This document shows positions 1 to 10,534 of a stretch of 64,000 nt of DNA, piece by piece; position 1 is the stretch's first letter; the number at the start of each line of letters is the position of its first letter. The DNA is from Oscillospiraceae bacterium (GTDB lineage: Bacteria; Bacillota; Clostridia; Oscillospirales; Oscillospiraceae). Below the pieces are notes generated by a model. It saw nothing but the letters and a program-made list of their open reading frames with translations. It had not been told where the DNA came from and made no database searches. Position numbers and translations under genes: made by a program. The stretch is taken from positions 124,001 through 188,000 of the forward strand of contig JAFRER010000003.1 of NCBI GenBank assembly GCA_017434755.1. The letters are read 5' to 3'.

Positions 1-1734
1 GCGGACGGCTTCGGCGTAATCAACAGAGAATTCGAGGGGATTATCAACAATCTCAGCAGAAGATACACCGAGACACAGAGTCAGAGCATCCGCTCGGAGA
101 TCGAGGAGTGCATGTCCGAAAGCGCCTGCCCGGAATGCGGCGGGAAAAGACTGAAGGATACGGCGCTGGCTGTTACCGTGTTCGGAAAGAGCATTTTTGA
201 ATTCTCGGATATGCCTGTCACGGAAGCATATGATTTCATTTGCAGCGCGGATATCAGCGAAAAGGAGCATCTGATTGCGGACAGGATAATCCGTGAGATC
301 AAGGACCGGCTTCTGTTCCTGAAGAACGTGGGCCTGGGTTATCTCACTCTTTCCAGGGCTGCATCGACGCTTTCCGGCGGAGAGAGCCAGAGGATCAGGC
401 TTGCCACGCAGATCGGTTCGGGTCTTACAGGGGTATTGTATATTCTGGATGAGCCGAGTATCGGACTCCATCAGGTCGATAACCGCAAGCTGCTCAAAAC
501 CCTGAATAATCTGAAAGATCAGGGGAATTCCCTGATCATAGTTGAGCATGATGAAGAGACCATGCTGAATGCGGATTATATCATCGATATGGGCCCCGGC
601 GCAGGAAGTGACGGCGGTCATGTCGTCTGCGCGGGCACACCGGAGGAGATAAAAGGCTGTGCGGATTCGATTACAGGAAAGTATCTGAGGGGAGATCTGT
701 CCATTCCTGTTCCGTCACACAGGAGGAGCGGAAACGGACGATCCATCATAATCCGGGGCGCGGCTGAAAACAATCTGAAGAATATAGACGTTGAGTTCCC
801 GCTCGGGAAGCTCGTGTGTGTTACGGGCGTATCCGGAAGCGGCAAATCCTCGCTCGTTAATGAAATACTGTACAAGATACTTGCCAGCCGGAAAAACCAT
901 GCGAAAATCAGACCCGGACAGTTCAATTCCGTAGAAGGCCTTGAGTATGTTGACAAAGTGATCGTTCTGGATCAGAGCCCCATCGGAAGGACTCCGCGAT
1001 CCAATCCCGCAACATACACGGGACTTTTCAGTGACATCAGAGAACTGTTCGCTTCCACAAATGACGCTAAAATGAGAGGATTCGGATCCGGAAGGTTCTC
1101 TTTCAATGTTGCCGGAGGCAGATGTGAGGCCTGCAAAGGGGACGGCCTCGTCAAGATCGAGATGAATTTCCTTCCGGATGTATTCGTTCCCTGCGAGGTT
1201 TGTCACGGAAAGCGATACAACAGAGAAACGCTCGAGGTGCGTTACAGGAACAAGAACATATCCGATATTCTGGATATGACGGTTGCAGAAGCGCTTTCCT
1301 TCTTTGCCAATCACAAAAAGATCCTGCAGAAGGTGCAGACCCTGTATGATGTCGGACTCGGTTATATTAAACTCGGCCAGTCGAGCACCACGCTTTCGGG
1401 AGGCGAGGCACAGAGAGTAAAGCTTGCGACGGAATTGTCCAGACCGGATACAGGATCTACGGTTTACATTCTCGATGAACCGACCACCGGACTGCACAGC
1501 GATGATGTCAACCGGCTGGTAAGCATTCTCGACAGGCTTGTGAACAACAGCAATACCGTGATCGTCATTGAGCATAATCTTGATGTGATCAAGGTGGCGG
1601 ATCATATAATCGACTTGGGCCCCGAAGGCGGAGACCGCGGCGGCAGTCTTGTTTTTACCGGGACCCCGGAGGAATGCGCCGCATGTGAGGAAAGCTATAC
1701 GGGACAGTTTTTAAAGAAGGTACTGGGAAAATGA
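1..1734 (+). CDS. uvrA: Excinuclease ABC subunit A (5' truncated by window edge)
   Basis: Damage-recognition ATPase of nucleotide excision repair, acting with UvrB and UvrC. The reading frame is open from base 1, so the gene begins upstream; the 577 residues visible are roughly the C-terminal 60% of a usual 940-residue UvrA. Seen: a CPECGGKRL zinc-finger half, first ABC signature [11 protein letters not shown] with Walker [12 protein letters not shown], second Walker [10 protein letters not shown], the zinc module [18 protein letters not shown], and the second signature [11 protein letters not shown] with [11 protein letters not shown]. Both ATPase halves look intact. The TGA overlaps the next start (ATGA), so it is probably cotranscribed with recD2. 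Confidence 0.97.
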   Translation, partial: ADGFGVINREFEGIINNLSRRYTETQSQSIRSEIEECMSESACPECGGKRLKDTALAVTVFGKSIFEFSDMPVTEAYDFICSADISEKEHLIADRIIREIKDRLLFLKNVGLGYLTLSRAASTLSGGESQRIRLATQIGSGLTGVLYILDEPSIGLHQVDNRKLLKTLNNLKDQGNSLIIVEHDEETMLNADYIIDMGPGAGSDGGHVVCAGTPEEIKGCADSITGKYLRGDLSIPVPSHRRSGNGRSIIIRGAAENNLKNIDVEFPLGKLVCVTGVSGSGKSSLVNEILYKILASRKNHAKIRPGQFNSVEGLEYVDKVIVLDQSPIGRTPRSNPATYTGLFSDIRELFASTNDAKMRGFGSGRFSFNVAGGRCEACKGDGLVKIEMNFLPDVFVPCEVCHGKRYNRETLEVRYRNKNISDILDMTVAEALSFFANHKKILQKVQTLYDVGLGYIKLGQSSTTLSGGEAQRVKLATELSRPDTGSTVYILDEPTTGLHSDDVNRLVSILDRLVNNSNTVIVIEHNLDVIKVADHIIDLGPEGGDRGGSLVFTGTPEECAACEESYTGQFLKKVLGK

Positions 1735-3956
1735 CCGGAACGGATTCAGAAAAAGATCTTACTGTAGTTAACGGGGAAATAGAAGCGGTAGTTTTCAGAA
1801 ATGATGAAAACGGATATGCCGTTTTGAAGGTCCGTCTTGATGATTCGACACAGGCCACGCTCGTCGGCTGTATCCCGTATGTTTTTCCGGGCGAACTCAT
1901 AACGGCGTTCGGAGACTGGGAGAACAATCCTGTTCACGGGCCGCAGTTCAAGGTCTCCTTCTTTCAGCAGGAAATGCCGTATAATGAGAATGCCATATTC
2001 CGTTTCCTCTCCAGCGGGATTTTCAAGGGGATCGGGCAGGCGACAGCCACCCTGATCGTTAACCGCTTCGGAGGCAGAGCCCTTGCGGTTATAGCGGACG
2101 ATTATGAAAGTCTGGCTGAGATCAGAGGCATAAATCTGACCAAGGCAAAAAAGCTCAACGAAGAATTCCTGAGACACTCCGGCATTCAGGAACTCATGGC
2201 CTATATCTGCACTTATAATCTCAGGCCGGTGCTTGCCATGCGCATTTATCACTTTTATGGCGACAGGTCGCTGGAAATGCTCCGGGAGAATCCGTATATA
2301 ATAGCATCCGCTCACATCGGCGGTCGATTTTCGGAAGCGGACCGTTTTGCACTGGAAAGCGGCATGGACGGCTACTCTCCGGAGCGCATCAAAGCGGCGG
2401 TCATCTTTGAACTTTATCACAATCTGAACAACGGGCACTGTTTCATTCCCTTTGAGAAACTGGCCTCTGCAACAGCGGAGATGATCGGCGTAGAAGCGGA
2501 TGAAGTCCGTTCGTGTATGGAGGATCTGATTGAAAGCGGCGAAATGATCGCAGAAGATATCGCAGGCTGCAGAGCGTGCTATCTGCCGAAGGTTTACATG
2601 GCCGAATGCAATGTCGCATCGGATCTGGCCCGAAGAGCGTGCTCCGGTATAACTCGTTTATCGAATCCGGGTAAAATCATAAAGGAGATCGAACAGACAG
2701 AAGGAATCCGTTATTCCTCCGAGCAGATCTCCACACTTCATGCGGTTACGGACAACAGAGTGGTTGTTATCACGGGTGGACCTGGGACGGGGAAAACCAC
2801 TACGATCAAGGCTGTCCTGAAACTGTTTGACAGCTTGGGGCTGCGCACGCTCCTGTGTGCACCCACGGGAAAAGCGGCCAAAAGGACGACAGAGGTGACG
2901 GGTTACGACGCGTATACTGTCCACCGCCTTCTCGGCGCCAAGATCGCCGAGGATGATGAATCGGTCATATTCGATAAGAACGAAGACGACAGACTCCTGT
3001 GCGACGCTCTCATCCTTGATGAATGTTCGATGGTGGATATCCTGCTTATGGACGCTCTCGTCCGTGCGCTTCCGGATAATGCAAAGCTGATCCTTGTAGG
3101 AGATGCAGATCAGCTCCCGTCCGTTGGTCCCGGGAATGTGTTCGCTTCCGTCATTGCGAGCGATGTGGTTCCCGTTGTGGTCCTCAACACGATCTTCAGA
3201 CAGGGAGACGGCAGCAAGATCATTGAAAACGCCCATCTGATCAACAGAGGGGAGTATCCTGATCTGGGCGCGAATGCAGGAGATTTCTTCCGTCTGAAAA
3301 GAACACAGGCGGAGGCCGCGCTGAATACCATATGCGATCTGTTTTCCGACAGACTTCCTTTCAGAATGGGGATAAGCACCGGAGACATACAGGTTCTTTC
3401 TCCCACAAGGAAGGGAGAGCTCGGAACGATCAATCTGAATAAAAAACTGCAGGAAAGGCTGAACCCGAGCGGGGACGGGAAAAAGGAGATCGTATTCGGA
3501 GACAGTGTGTTCAGGGAATCCGACAGGATCATGCAGATAAGGAACGACTATGACGTGATATGGTCTGACAGGGAAGAAAAGATCTTCGGAAACGGGATCT
3601 ATAACGGAGATACCGGGACGATCGTGGAGATCAACGCCGAACAGGAGTATCTGAAAATTGATTTTGACGGGAAACTTGTAAAATACGGCTATGAATCGCT
3701 TATCGAGATCGAACATGCCTGGGCTATGACAGTCCACAAGTCGCAGGGAAGCGAATTCGAGGCCGTGATCCTTGCTCTGAGTGCGAATTCATCTCTTCTC
3801 CTGACGCGCGATGTGCTCTATACGGCGGTCTCAAGGGCCAGAAAACTGCTGATATTGGTTGGAGATGATGCAGTCGCCTTCAGGATGATCGATAATTTCA
3901 AACAGACGAAGAGATATAACGCATTGAAGACAAGACTCAAAAAGGCGGCCGTATGA
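1731..3956 (+). CDS. recD2: ATP-dependent RecD-like DNA helicase RecD2
   Basis: Superfamily 1B 5'-3' DNA helicase of the RecBC-independent RecD2 type, linked to mismatch repair and replication-fork maintenance. The 741 residues match the family length. The long N-terminal region carries helix-hairpin-helix-like sequence (about residues 95-150), then Walker [11 protein letters not shown] near residue 349, DECSMVD (motif II), [12 protein letters not shown] (motif III), and the C-terminal motifs HKSQGSEF and [11 protein letters not shown]. Starts inside the uvrA stop (ATGA) and ends inside the comF start, so translation of the three is likely coupled. recD2 next to comF is a frequent arrangement in Clostridia. 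Confidence 0.95.
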   Translation: MTGTDSEKDLTVVNGEIEAVVFRNDENGYAVLKVRLDDSTQATLVGCIPYVFPGELITAFGDWENNPVHGPQFKVSFFQQEMPYNENAIFRFLSSGIFKGIGQATATLIVNRFGGRALAVIADDYESLAEIRGINLTKAKKLNEEFLRHSGIQELMAYICTYNLRPVLAMRIYHFYGDRSLEMLRENPYIIASAHIGGRFSEADRFALESGMDGYSPERIKAAVIFELYHNLNNGHCFIPFEKLASATAEMIGVEADEVRSCMEDLIESGEMIAEDIAGCRACYLPKVYMAECNVASDLARRACSGITRLSNPGKIIKEIEQTEGIRYSSEQISTLHAVTDNRVVVITGGPGTGKTTTIKAVLKLFDSLGLRTLLCAPTGKAAKRTTEVTGYDAYTVHRLLGAKIAEDDESVIFDKNEDDRLLCDALILDECSMVDILLMDALVRALPDNAKLILVGDADQLPSVGPGNVFASVIASDVVPVVVLNTIFRQGDGSKIIENAHLINRGEYPDLGANAGDFFRLKRTQAEAALNTICDLFSDRLPFRMGISTGDIQVLSPTRKGELGTINLNKKLQERLNPSGDGKKEIVFGDSVFRESDRIMQIRNDYDVIWSDREEKIFGNGIYNGDTGTIVEINAEQEYLKIDFDGKLVKYGYESLIEIEHAWAMTVHKSQGSEFEAVILALSANSSLLLTRDVLYTAVSRARKLLILVGDDAVAFRMIDNFKQTKRYNALKTRLKKAAV

Positions 3957-4606
3957 ATAGGATCACAGATACTATCCTGGATCTTTTATATCCGCCCAGA
4001 TGCTGTTTCTGCAGAAAGGTCATAGAACGGCAGGCGCATGGGATCTGCAGGAACTGCAGAGAGAAGCTGCCTCTTCTGAAAAAAGGGGAGCGGAGAAGGA
4101 TGCTGGACGGCGGTTTTGTATGTATTTATCCGCTCTTATATAATGAGATGGTCCGGGAGTCGTTCCTGAGGTTCAAGTTTTACGGTGCGGTCTCCTACGC
4201 GGAACCATATTCTGCGATTCTTGCAGAGTGCTTCAAAGACGATCCTTTTTGCTGTGATATAGTGACATGGGTCCCTCTCAGCAGAAGTAAAAGGAAAAAA
4301 AGAGGATATGATCAGGCAGAACTGCTTGCTGAAGGTTTATCCTCTTTATTGGGACTTGACTGCAGAAAGATTTTGTATAAGAATAAAGAAACGAAGACGC
4401 AGTCGCTCCTCAAAACCGGTGACGAACGAAGAAGAAACATAAAGGGCGCGTATTCTCTGTGTGACGAAAACACCGTTAAGGGAAAAAAGATCCTTATCAT
4501 TGATGATATCGTCACTACCGGAGCGACATTGTCGGAATGCTGCCGTGTGTTGAAAAAGGCGGGCGCAGAAATGGTCACCGCAGCTGCTTTTGCGAGTGCC
4601 GAATGA
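3953..4606 (+). CDS. comF: ComF family phosphoribosyltransferase-like protein
   Basis: ComF/GntX family protein of 217 residues, associated with DNA uptake and single-stranded DNA handling in competent bacteria. Seen: an N-terminal cysteine cluster (CCFCRK, then CRNC, about residues 18-37) that should bind zinc, and a C-terminal PRPP-binding loop IIDDIVTTGAT near residue 181. ATGA overlap with recD2. comEC and a TfoX-like gene lie elsewhere in the window, but presence of comF does not prove natural competence. Confidence 0.92.
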   Translation: MNRITDTILDLLYPPRCCFCRKVIERQAHGICRNCREKLPLLKKGERRRMLDGGFVCIYPLLYNEMVRESFLRFKFYGAVSYAEPYSAILAECFKDDPFCCDIVTWVPLSRSKRKKRGYDQAELLAEGLSSLLGLDCRKILYKNKETKTQSLLKTGDERRRNIKGAYSLCDENTVKGKKILIIDDIVTTGATLSECCRVLKKAGAEMVTAAAFASAE

Positions 4607-4624
4607 TACTGATCGAGGTCGTTT

Positions 4625-5656
4625 ATGCTTATATTTGAAAGAGACATCGCTATAGATATGGGAACATCCACCACCATGCTTTTTGAGCAGGGGAAGGGCG
4701 TCGTGTCAAGGGAGCCCTCTGTGGTCGCCGTGGATAAGTTTTCAGGCAAGATCCTGAAAATCGGTCAGGACGCACAGAAACTTCTCGGAAGAACACCCGC
4801 CAATATAGTGGCTATCCATCCGGTAAGCACCGGCGTGATATCGGACTACGAGATAGCGGCTCACATGCTCAAGGAACTGGTCAGCAGGGTTACGTCGTTC
4901 AGCCTGTTCAAGCCATGTGTTCTTGCCTGCGTTCCGAGCTGCATTTCCGGCGTCGAAGAGCGCGCGGTGATCGATTCGGCCATAGAGGCAGGCGCGAGAA
5001 AGGTTTATCTCATTGAAACGACTGTAGCCGTAGCCCTTGGTGCCGGCGTTGATATTTCCAAGCCCGACGGACATATGATCATCGATATCGGCGGCGGGAA
5101 TACAGAGATCGCCGTGATCTCCGCCGGGGGTGTCGTTGAGTGCGAGTCGATCGATGTTGCCGGCTCGAGCTTTGATGAGGCTATAGTCAAATATGTTCGC
5201 AGAAAGTATAATATGCTCATCGGCATGGGGACAGCGGAAGAGATAAAACGCAGCATTGGCTGTGTCATACAGAGGCCGGAATCGGGTACCGAGGAAGTGA
5301 AGGGCAGGAACCTAGCCAACGGGCTTCCGAAGACCATTGAGATCAGTTCAAATGAGCTGATCGAAGCATTCGTGGAACCTATGAACAGGATCCTTGAAAC
5401 GATCCATATCGTTCTTGAACGGACGCCTCCGCAGCTTGTCGGAGATCTTGACAAGAACGGGATACTTATGTCCGGCGGCGGAAGCCTTATTTACGGTATG
5501 GACAGACTGATTGAGCGAAGTACCGGAATTAGGACGGTCGTTGCAGATGATGCGGTCTCCTGCGCGGTATATGGTGCCGGGAAAATGCTGATGCATCTGG
5601 ATGACATGCAGGACGGAATGATGAATTTCTATCGTAAGAGACAGCTGAAAGGATGA
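4625..5656 (+). CDS. MreB/Mbl-family actin-like protein
   Basis: Bacterial actin of the MreB family (343 residues, full length), expected to form membrane-associated filaments that guide wall synthesis. Seen: phosphate-1 loop IDMGTSTTMLF, the sequence EPSVVAVD, phosphate-2 loop MIIDIGGGNTEIAVIS and adenosine loop MSGGGSLIYGMD. It is not next to mreC/mreD but between comF and ispD, so it is probably an extra paralogue (Mbl or MreBH type) rather than the mreBCD copy; which one cannot be told from this window. A gap of 18 bases separates it from comF. Confidence 0.88.
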   Translation: MLIFERDIAIDMGTSTTMLFEQGKGVVSREPSVVAVDKFSGKILKIGQDAQKLLGRTPANIVAIHPVSTGVISDYEIAAHMLKELVSRVTSFSLFKPCVLACVPSCISGVEERAVIDSAIEAGARKVYLIETTVAVALGAGVDISKPDGHMIIDIGGGNTEIAVISAGGVVECESIDVAGSSFDEAIVKYVRRKYNMLIGMGTAEEIKRSIGCVIQRPESGTEEVKGRNLANGLPKTIEISSNELIEAFVEPMNRILETIHIVLERTPPQLVGDLDKNGILMSGGGSLIYGMDRLIERSTGIRTVVADDAVSCAVYGAGKMLMHLDDMQDGMMNFYRKRQLKG

Positions 5657-5657
5657 T

Positions 5658-6392
5658 ATGCCGTTTATGAATTTAAAAGACCTTTTTTCCAGGAAAAAGA
5701 GCGACCCGCATTGCTCAGCGGTCATTGTTGCCGCCGGTGCCGGTGAGAGAATGGGAACCGACAAGGTCTTCCTTGATCTGGGCGGTGAACCTGTGCTTGT
5801 CAGAGCAGTCAAACCGTTTCAGGATTCGGAATGTGTGGATGAGATCATTATTGTGACCAAGACAGAAAAATTGTCTGAGGTCTCGGATCTGTGCAGAGCA
5901 AACGGCTTGACCAAGGTAAGCAAGGTCGTTTCGGGAGGAGCAACGAGGACGGAGTCCGCCCTTGCGGGTGTATCGGAACTGGGATCCAAATGCAGGCTGG
6001 TCGCGATACATGATGCAGCAAGACCTTTCATTACCGGGGAACTGATCAGGAATCTTGTTTCCTGTGCAGATGTATTTATGGCTGCTGTTCCAGCGGTAAA
6101 GTGCACGGACACGATAAGGATCGTTGATGATGACGGTGTGATAACCGGAGATACCGACAGGAATTATGCTGTTCAGATCCAGACTCCGCAGGTTTTTGAT
6201 GCGGATATCATTAAAGGCGCGCTTTCTTATGCCGTCACCCACGATCTCGCTCTCACGGACGACAGTTCCGCGGCAAAAATGATGGGAGTAAAAGTCCATA
6301 CGGTACCCGGTGATCCGGATAATATCAAGCTGACTGTTCCGGATGATCTTGTTAAAGGCACGGCTATTCTGAAAAGCCGCGGAGTTCTATGA
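5658..6392 (+). CDS. ispD: 2-C-methyl-D-erythritol 4-phosphate cytidylyltransferase
   Basis: Third step of the MEP isoprenoid pathway: CTP + MEP to CDP-ME, cytosolic. The N-terminal nucleotide-binding motif [12 protein letters not shown] follows a leader of about 22 residues, and IHDAARPFI and [10 protein letters not shown] are conserved family motifs. Length 244 residues, slightly long because of the N-terminal leader. The start ATG lies one base after the mreB-like stop, with AAAGGA upstream. Its end overlaps ispF by 4 bases, the usual adjacent pair. Confidence 0.95.
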   Translation: MPFMNLKDLFSRKKSDPHCSAVIVAAGAGERMGTDKVFLDLGGEPVLVRAVKPFQDSECVDEIIIVTKTEKLSEVSDLCRANGLTKVSKVVSGGATRTESALAGVSELGSKCRLVAIHDAARPFITGELIRNLVSCADVFMAAVPAVKCTDTIRIVDDDGVITGDTDRNYAVQIQTPQVFDADIIKGALSYAVTHDLALTDDSSAAKMMGVKVHTVPGDPDNIKLTVPDDLVKGTAILKSRGVL

Positions 6393-6856
6393 GGATCGGA
6401 CACGGTTATGATGTCCACAGGCTTGCCGAGGGGAGAAAGCTGATCATAGGTGGGGTTGAGATCCCGTTCGAGAAAGGGCTTGACGGACACTCTGATGCGG
6501 ACGTTCTGCTCCACGCACTGATGGATGCCATTCTCGGTGCTGCTGCTCTTGGTGATATCGGGAAACTGTTTCCCGACAACGATGACCGTTTTCTCGGGGC
6601 GGACAGTTCGGAACTTCTGAGAACGGTTATCCTTCGCGTGCATGGACTTGGCTTTACGGTTGTAAATGCAGACTGCACGATCATTGCTCAGAGACCGAAA
6701 CTTGCTCCTTACATCGGACTTATGCGTGACAGAATCTCAGATATCCTCGTGATTCCGAAAGACTGTGTAAACATCAAGGCTACAACGGAAGAGGGTCTTG
6801 GGTTTTCAGGAGAAGGAAAGGGGATCGCAGCGCATGCTGTTGTGCTGCTCGAATAA
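6389..6856 (+). CDS. ispF: 2-C-methyl-D-erythritol 2,4-cyclodiphosphate synthase
   Basis: Cyclises CDP-ME-2P to MEcDP in the MEP pathway, as a homotrimer with zinc at the active site. Seen: metal ligands in GHGYDVHRL (Asp8, His10) and in [14 protein letters not shown] (His42), and a C-terminal [15 protein letters not shown]. 155 residues, typical. ATGA overlap with ispD; followed by two tandem terminators, so it is the last gene of the uvrA-side operon. Confidence 0.96.
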   Translation: MRIGHGYDVHRLAEGRKLIIGGVEIPFEKGLDGHSDADVLLHALMDAILGAAALGDIGKLFPDNDDRFLGADSSELLRTVILRVHGLGFTVVNADCTIIAQRPKLAPYIGLMRDRISDILVIPKDCVNIKATTEEGLGFSGEGKGIAAHAVVLLE

Positions 6857-6871
6857 CAGAAAATAGTGTTC

Positions 6872-6908
6872 CCGGGGCAGGCTGGGCCTGCCCCGGATCT
6901 GTTTTTTA
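6872..6908 (+). terminator. Rho-independent terminator after ispF
   Basis: A perfect 10-bp GC-rich stem (6872-6881 with 6887-6896, loop CTGGG) followed by six T at 6902-6907. Ends the operon running from uvrA to ispF. Confidence 0.9.
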
Positions 6909-6911
6909 TTG

Positions 6912-6940
6912 AAAACATCAGGCATAGCCTGTGGTTTTTT
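6912..6940 (+). terminator. Second tandem terminator after ispF
   Basis: Stem 6912-6922 with 6928-6938 (9 of 11 positions paired, loop CATAG), running into TTTTTT at 6935-6940. It lies 15 bases after the first hairpin and looks like a back-up terminator. Confidence 0.6.
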
Positions 6941-6981
6941 CGTGTGCTTCTTCCGGATGATGGGGCTGGAAGACCGCTGAT

Positions 6982-6995
6982 GATAATGTATTATC
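6982..6995. repeat. Small inverted repeat GATAAT-GT-ATTATC
   Basis: Perfect 6-bp AT-rich inverted repeat in the 278-base gap between ispF and cdaA. It could be a protein-binding site or only a weak hairpin; nothing else supports a role. The rest of this gap holds the two terminators and the cdaA promoter. Confidence 0.3.
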
Positions 6996-7069
6996 TCATT
7001 TTTGTGTCTTTGAACGATTGATTTCGGCAGAATTCTTGTAAACATGCTATAAATATTGAAATCTCCCGA

Positions 7070-7098
7070 TTGCGTTTTTCTTTTTTTGGACATATAAT
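7070..7098 (+). promoter_or_regulatory. Sigma-A-type promoter for cdaA operon
   Basis: TTGCGT (7070-7075), a 17-base spacer and a consensus TATAAT (7093-7098), 36 bases upstream of the cdaA start and behind the tandem terminators. Confidence 0.7.
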
Positions 7099-7134
7099 AA
7101 ATTGTTAAATTGTGTTTGCTGGAAAGAGTGAATT

Positions 7135-8019
7135 ATGGAGATATTCAGGAACGCGGCAGAGCGCGCTTTAAACTATCTGTCCACTATCGGGATTGCTGAT
7201 ATTCTGGACATTCTTATCGTGGCGTATCTGATCTACAGGGTCATTATACTGGTAAGAAGGACCAACACCTATAATCTGGCAAGAGGACTTATTGTTTTCC
7301 TTGTTGTACTTTGGATTTCGGGTATGGCCAAGCTTACCATGATCAACTATATACTCCGAAGAGCTTTCGAGATCGGTGCGATCGCTTTGCTTATCCTTTT
7401 CCAGCCTGAGCTCAGAAAATTCCTTGAAAGGATGGGGCGGACTTTCTCACAGGGCAGAGTTGCTTCATCTTCCGAGATCGAATCGGTCATTATGCAGACT
7501 ATTATTGCATGCAATGATCTTTCAGCATCAAAAACAGGAGCACTTATTATCTTCGAAAGAAAAGTCAAGTTGGATGATATTATCGCATCTGGTACCATCA
7601 TCAACTCGGATGTGAATGCCGAACTCCTGAAGAATCTCTTTTTCAACAAGGCACCGCTCCATGACGGCGCAGTGATCATACGGGACGGCAGGATCGCTGC
7701 TGCAGGATGTGTGCTTCCTCTGACAAAGAGCACTAATCTCAGTAAGGACCTTGGAATGAGACACAGGGCCGGAATCGGTATGAGCGAACAGTCCGATGCT
7801 CTCGTTGTCATAGTTTCGGAAGAGACCGGGGCCATCTCTGTTGCGGAAGACGGGATGCTGAAACGTCATCTGAATTCCTCTACTTTTGATAAAATACTCC
7901 ACAGCGAGCTTGTACTGGATGAATCCGAATCAAACAAGAGCATTTGGAAAGCAATTAAAAAACTTCTTACGGTAGAAAAAGATGAACAAGAAAAACAGAT
8001 CGATGAAAAAAATAACTGA
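7135..8019 (+). CDS. cdaA: Diadenylate cyclase CdaA
   Basis: Membrane-bound c-di-AMP synthase: two ATP to cyclic di-AMP, the second messenger controlling potassium, osmolyte and wall homeostasis. Seen: three predicted membrane helices in the first ~90 residues, then a DAC domain with the catalytic motifs DGAVII (near residue 176) and GMRHRAG (near 209). 294 residues, a little longer than the ~273 of the B. subtilis protein. GGAAAG precedes the ATG. The 3' end overlaps cdaR, the known regulator and partner; glmM, often the third gene of this locus, does not follow here. Confidence 0.95.
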   Translation: MEIFRNAAERALNYLSTIGIADILDILIVAYLIYRVIILVRRTNTYNLARGLIVFLVVLWISGMAKLTMINYILRRAFEIGAIALLILFQPELRKFLERMGRTFSQGRVASSSEIESVIMQTIIACNDLSASKTGALIIFERKVKLDDIIASGTIINSDVNAELLKNLFFNKAPLHDGAVIIRDGRIAAAGCVLPLTKSTNLSKDLGMRHRAGIGMSEQSDALVVIVSEETGAISVAEDGMLKRHLNSSTFDKILHSELVLDESESNKSIWKAIKKLLTVEKDEQEKQIDEKNN

Positions 8020-9238
8020 CAGCAGACTGTTCTGGCTTCTGACATCTCTTTTGATTTCGCTTGTTATCTGGATCTATGTTACAAGCCTTCAGTCAGATGA
8101 ATACCGTCAGGTTTTCCGGAATGTTCCTGTTGAGTTTGTCGGGACTGCATCTTTGAGAAGCTCCAAAGGGATGGAGATCACGGATGCGGATGTTTCGACA
8201 GTAACGGTCGAAATCTCCGGACCGCGCAGAATAATCGGGGCCTGGGATTCATCCGACCTTGTCGCACAGATCGATGTGAGCAAGCTGTCACAGTCTATTT
8301 ATACTTCACAGCAGTATTCCGTTGCATTTCCGGAGGGAACGGATACGTCCAATATTTCCGTGATCAGAAGATATCCGGAAACAGTCACCTTCACGGTTTC
8401 CAACGTAATAGACAAGACGGTGCAGGTAAAGGGAAGCTTTCTCGGTGAGATTGAGGAAGGATACATCGCGCAGAAAGCAGAGTTTGAGCCTTCTACCATT
8501 ACGTTGACCGGGCCCGAAACTTATTTGAAAAACGTGGAATATGTCTGGGTGACATTCGGAGACGGAGAGATCAATTCCACCTACAGCGTTGAGACGGGGT
8601 TTGTTCTCATGGATGCGGAGGGTTCGGAATACTCAACGGCAGGGATCACCTTCTCATCCGATACCGTGGTTGCCACTCTTCCCATCCTTGCCGTAAAAGA
8701 GGTCCCTCTTGATGTGAATCTTATTTACGGTGCGGGTTCCAATGATTCGAATACGATCGTGGACATACAGCCTAAGACCATTACACTTTCGGGAGATTCT
8801 GCCATTCTTGCCGATGTGAACAAAATCGTGCTTGCTTCGATCGACACCACATCCTTCAGTTCCACGAATCAGTATTCTTTCCCGATCAAGATCAGTAATG
8901 AACTGAACAATATAACAGGATTGACAGAGGCTGAGGTTTCGGTGGAGATCATTGGGCTTGAGACGAAAACCTTTAATGTGCAGAATATCCATGTTACAAA
9001 TGCCCCTGCCGGCTTTACGGCAACTGCCATCAATCAGCAGCTTGTTGTCAAGATCAGAGGCACTAAGGATGAGCTTGACAGGATTGTGAGTGAAAATATC
9101 ACTGCCGTTGCTGATCTGTCCGACATTTCCGCTACTGCAGGGTATTTCGATGTTCCCGTAAAGATCAGGATCGATGGGAGCAACGACGCAGGTGCCATAG
9201 GGACATACAATGTGTCGGTGAGTCTGGTGAAGGACTGA
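7982..9238 (+). CDS. cdaR: CdaA regulatory protein CdaR (YbbR repeats)
   Basis: Single-pass membrane protein whose extracytoplasmic YbbR repeats interact with and modulate CdaA. Seen: a signal anchor LFWLLTSLLISLVIWIYV near the N-terminus, then about four YbbR-type beta repeats containing the recurring pattern P.(T/E)ITLSG or PSTITLTGP. 418 residues. Start uncertain: the first ATG at 7982 overlaps cdaA by 38 bases; an in-frame ATG at 8003 reduces this to 17. Neither has a strong ribosome binding site. Confidence 0.88.
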   Translation: MNKKNRSMKKITDSRLFWLLTSLLISLVIWIYVTSLQSDEYRQVFRNVPVEFVGTASLRSSKGMEITDADVSTVTVEISGPRRIIGAWDSSDLVAQIDVSKLSQSIYTSQQYSVAFPEGTDTSNISVIRRYPETVTFTVSNVIDKTVQVKGSFLGEIEEGYIAQKAEFEPSTITLTGPETYLKNVEYVWVTFGDGEINSTYSVETGFVLMDAEGSEYSTAGITFSSDTVVATLPILAVKEVPLDVNLIYGAGSNDSNTIVDIQPKTITLSGDSAILADVNKIVLASIDTTSFSSTNQYSFPIKISNELNNITGLTEAEVSVEIIGLETKTFNVQNIHVTNAPAGFTATAINQQLVVKIRGTKDELDRIVSENITAVADLSDISATAGYFDVPVKIRIDGSNDAGAIGTYNVSVSLVKD

Positions 9239-9654
9239 TGCTGCAGAAGGCTGTTGTTTTAAAGACTTTTCCGGACAATACAGCTGAGCTGTCGGTGCAG
9301 AGACAATCTGCCTGCGGCGGAAACTGTTCCGGCTGCGAAGGCTGTTCATTCCGGGAGAATGTTATCCGGATCATAGCTGATAACAATGTCTCCGCCCGCC
9401 CCGGGCAGACCGTTATTGTTGAAACCAGATCCCAGCTGATTTACCGTTATGCTGTTCTGGTATATATCCTGCCTGTTCTGTTTCTCGTTGCCGGATATGT
9501 ACTGGCCGATTTGCTTGGTTTTCCGGAATCGGTATGCGTTCTGCTCGGTTTCATTTTTCTGCTGTTTGGTACGGCAGTTATTATCCTTCTGCAGAAAAAA
9601 AAGAAGAATAATCCCGTCACTTATTCGATCAATGCGATCGTGGAGGATAGTTAA
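9238..9654 (+). CDS. SoxR-reducing system / RseC-family membrane protein
   Basis: 138-residue RseC-like protein: an N-terminal soluble part with the cysteine cluster CGGNCSGCEGC (about residues 22-32) and two adjacent membrane helices (about 63-83 and 87-107). Family members occur with Rnf or Rsx electron-transport complexes; no rnf gene is present here, so a role in redox supply is inferred from family only. The start overlaps the cdaR stop by one base (TGATG). Confidence 0.82.
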   Translation: MLQKAVVLKTFPDNTAELSVQRQSACGGNCSGCEGCSFRENVIRIIADNNVSARPGQTVIVETRSQLIYRYAVLVYILPVLFLVAGYVLADLLGFPESVCVLLGFIFLLFGTAVIILLQKKKKNNPVTYSINAIVEDS

Positions 9655-10533
9655 ATGATAAAAAGCATGACAGGTTACGGAAATGCAAAAGTCACCGCAG
9701 AGGGCATCACCGTATCTGTTGAACTGAAGAGCGTAAACAACCGATATCTCGAGACCTCTGTGAGGCTTCCGAGAGTATACCTGTCTCTTGAAGAGGAAAT
9801 AAAGAACACGATCAAGCAGCATATTAGCCGCGGGAAAGTAGATGTCTTTATCACGATCGATTCTTCGGACGCAGATACTGTTTCTGTCACCATTAACCGT
9901 AAACTGGCGCAGTCCTATGTTGACGCTTTCAGAGAGATCGGCGAGCTCTTTTCGGTCCCGTTTGATATTACTTCCGGAATGATGGGCAGACTCCCCGATG
10001 TTTTTACTGTTGAGAAGACGGAAGCGGATAACAGCATCATATCCGGGATCCTTTCGGAGACGCTTCTTACCGCTCTTGACGATTTTGACGGTATGCGGGC
10101 AAGGGAAGGAGAAAAGCTTCTGGCTGATATCCGCGCAAGATTGCTGACAATTGGCGGGATTGTCGATCAGATAGAGCTTAAGGCGGAAGAAACGCTTTCG
10201 GCATACAGGAACAGACTCGAACAGAAGATGAACGAGGTGCTTTCTTCAAGCGGGATCGATGAAAGCAGGATCCTTTCGGAAGCGGCTATCTTTGCCGACC
10301 GTATTGCGATCGATGAGGAGACCGTCAGGCTGCGCAGCCACATTTCCCAGATGGAAAGCTTTCTTGAGACCGGTTCACCCATCGGAAAGAAAATGGACTT
10401 TCTGATTCAGGAGTTTAACCGAGAAGCGAATACGATCGGATCCAAATGCCAGAATTCCGATGTTGCACATACTGTCGTTGAGTTGAAATCTGAGATCGAA
10501 AAAATCCGCGAACAGATACAGAATATTGAATGA
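9655..10533 (+). CDS. yicC: YicC-family endoribonuclease
   Basis: YicC/YloC family protein, reported as an endoribonuclease affecting small RNA and mRNA turnover. 292 residues, full length: N-terminal MIKSMTGYGNA and LKSVNNRYLE, and C-terminal GKKMDFLIQEFNREANTIG, all hallmark family motifs. It starts immediately after the rseC-like stop and opens the conserved yicC-remA-gmk-rpoZ block of Bacillota. Confidence 0.93.
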   Translation: MIKSMTGYGNAKVTAEGITVSVELKSVNNRYLETSVRLPRVYLSLEEEIKNTIKQHISRGKVDVFITIDSSDADTVSVTINRKLAQSYVDAFREIGELFSVPFDITSGMMGRLPDVFTVEKTEADNSIISGILSETLLTALDDFDGMRAREGEKLLADIRARLLTIGGIVDQIELKAEETLSAYRNRLEQKMNEVLSSSGIDESRILSEAAIFADRIAIDEETVRLRSHISQMESFLETGSPIGKKMDFLIQEFNREANTIGSKCQNSDVAHTVVELKSEIEKIREQIQNIE

Positions 10534-10534
10534 T

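Noticed and set aside
715-1605. Long antisense open frame (296 codons) inside uvrA
   Set aside because: A by-product of codon usage in the opposite strand; no RBS, no family motifs, and it lies wholly within a certain gene. The same applies to 2658-3737 in recD2 and 25622-26806 in prfC.
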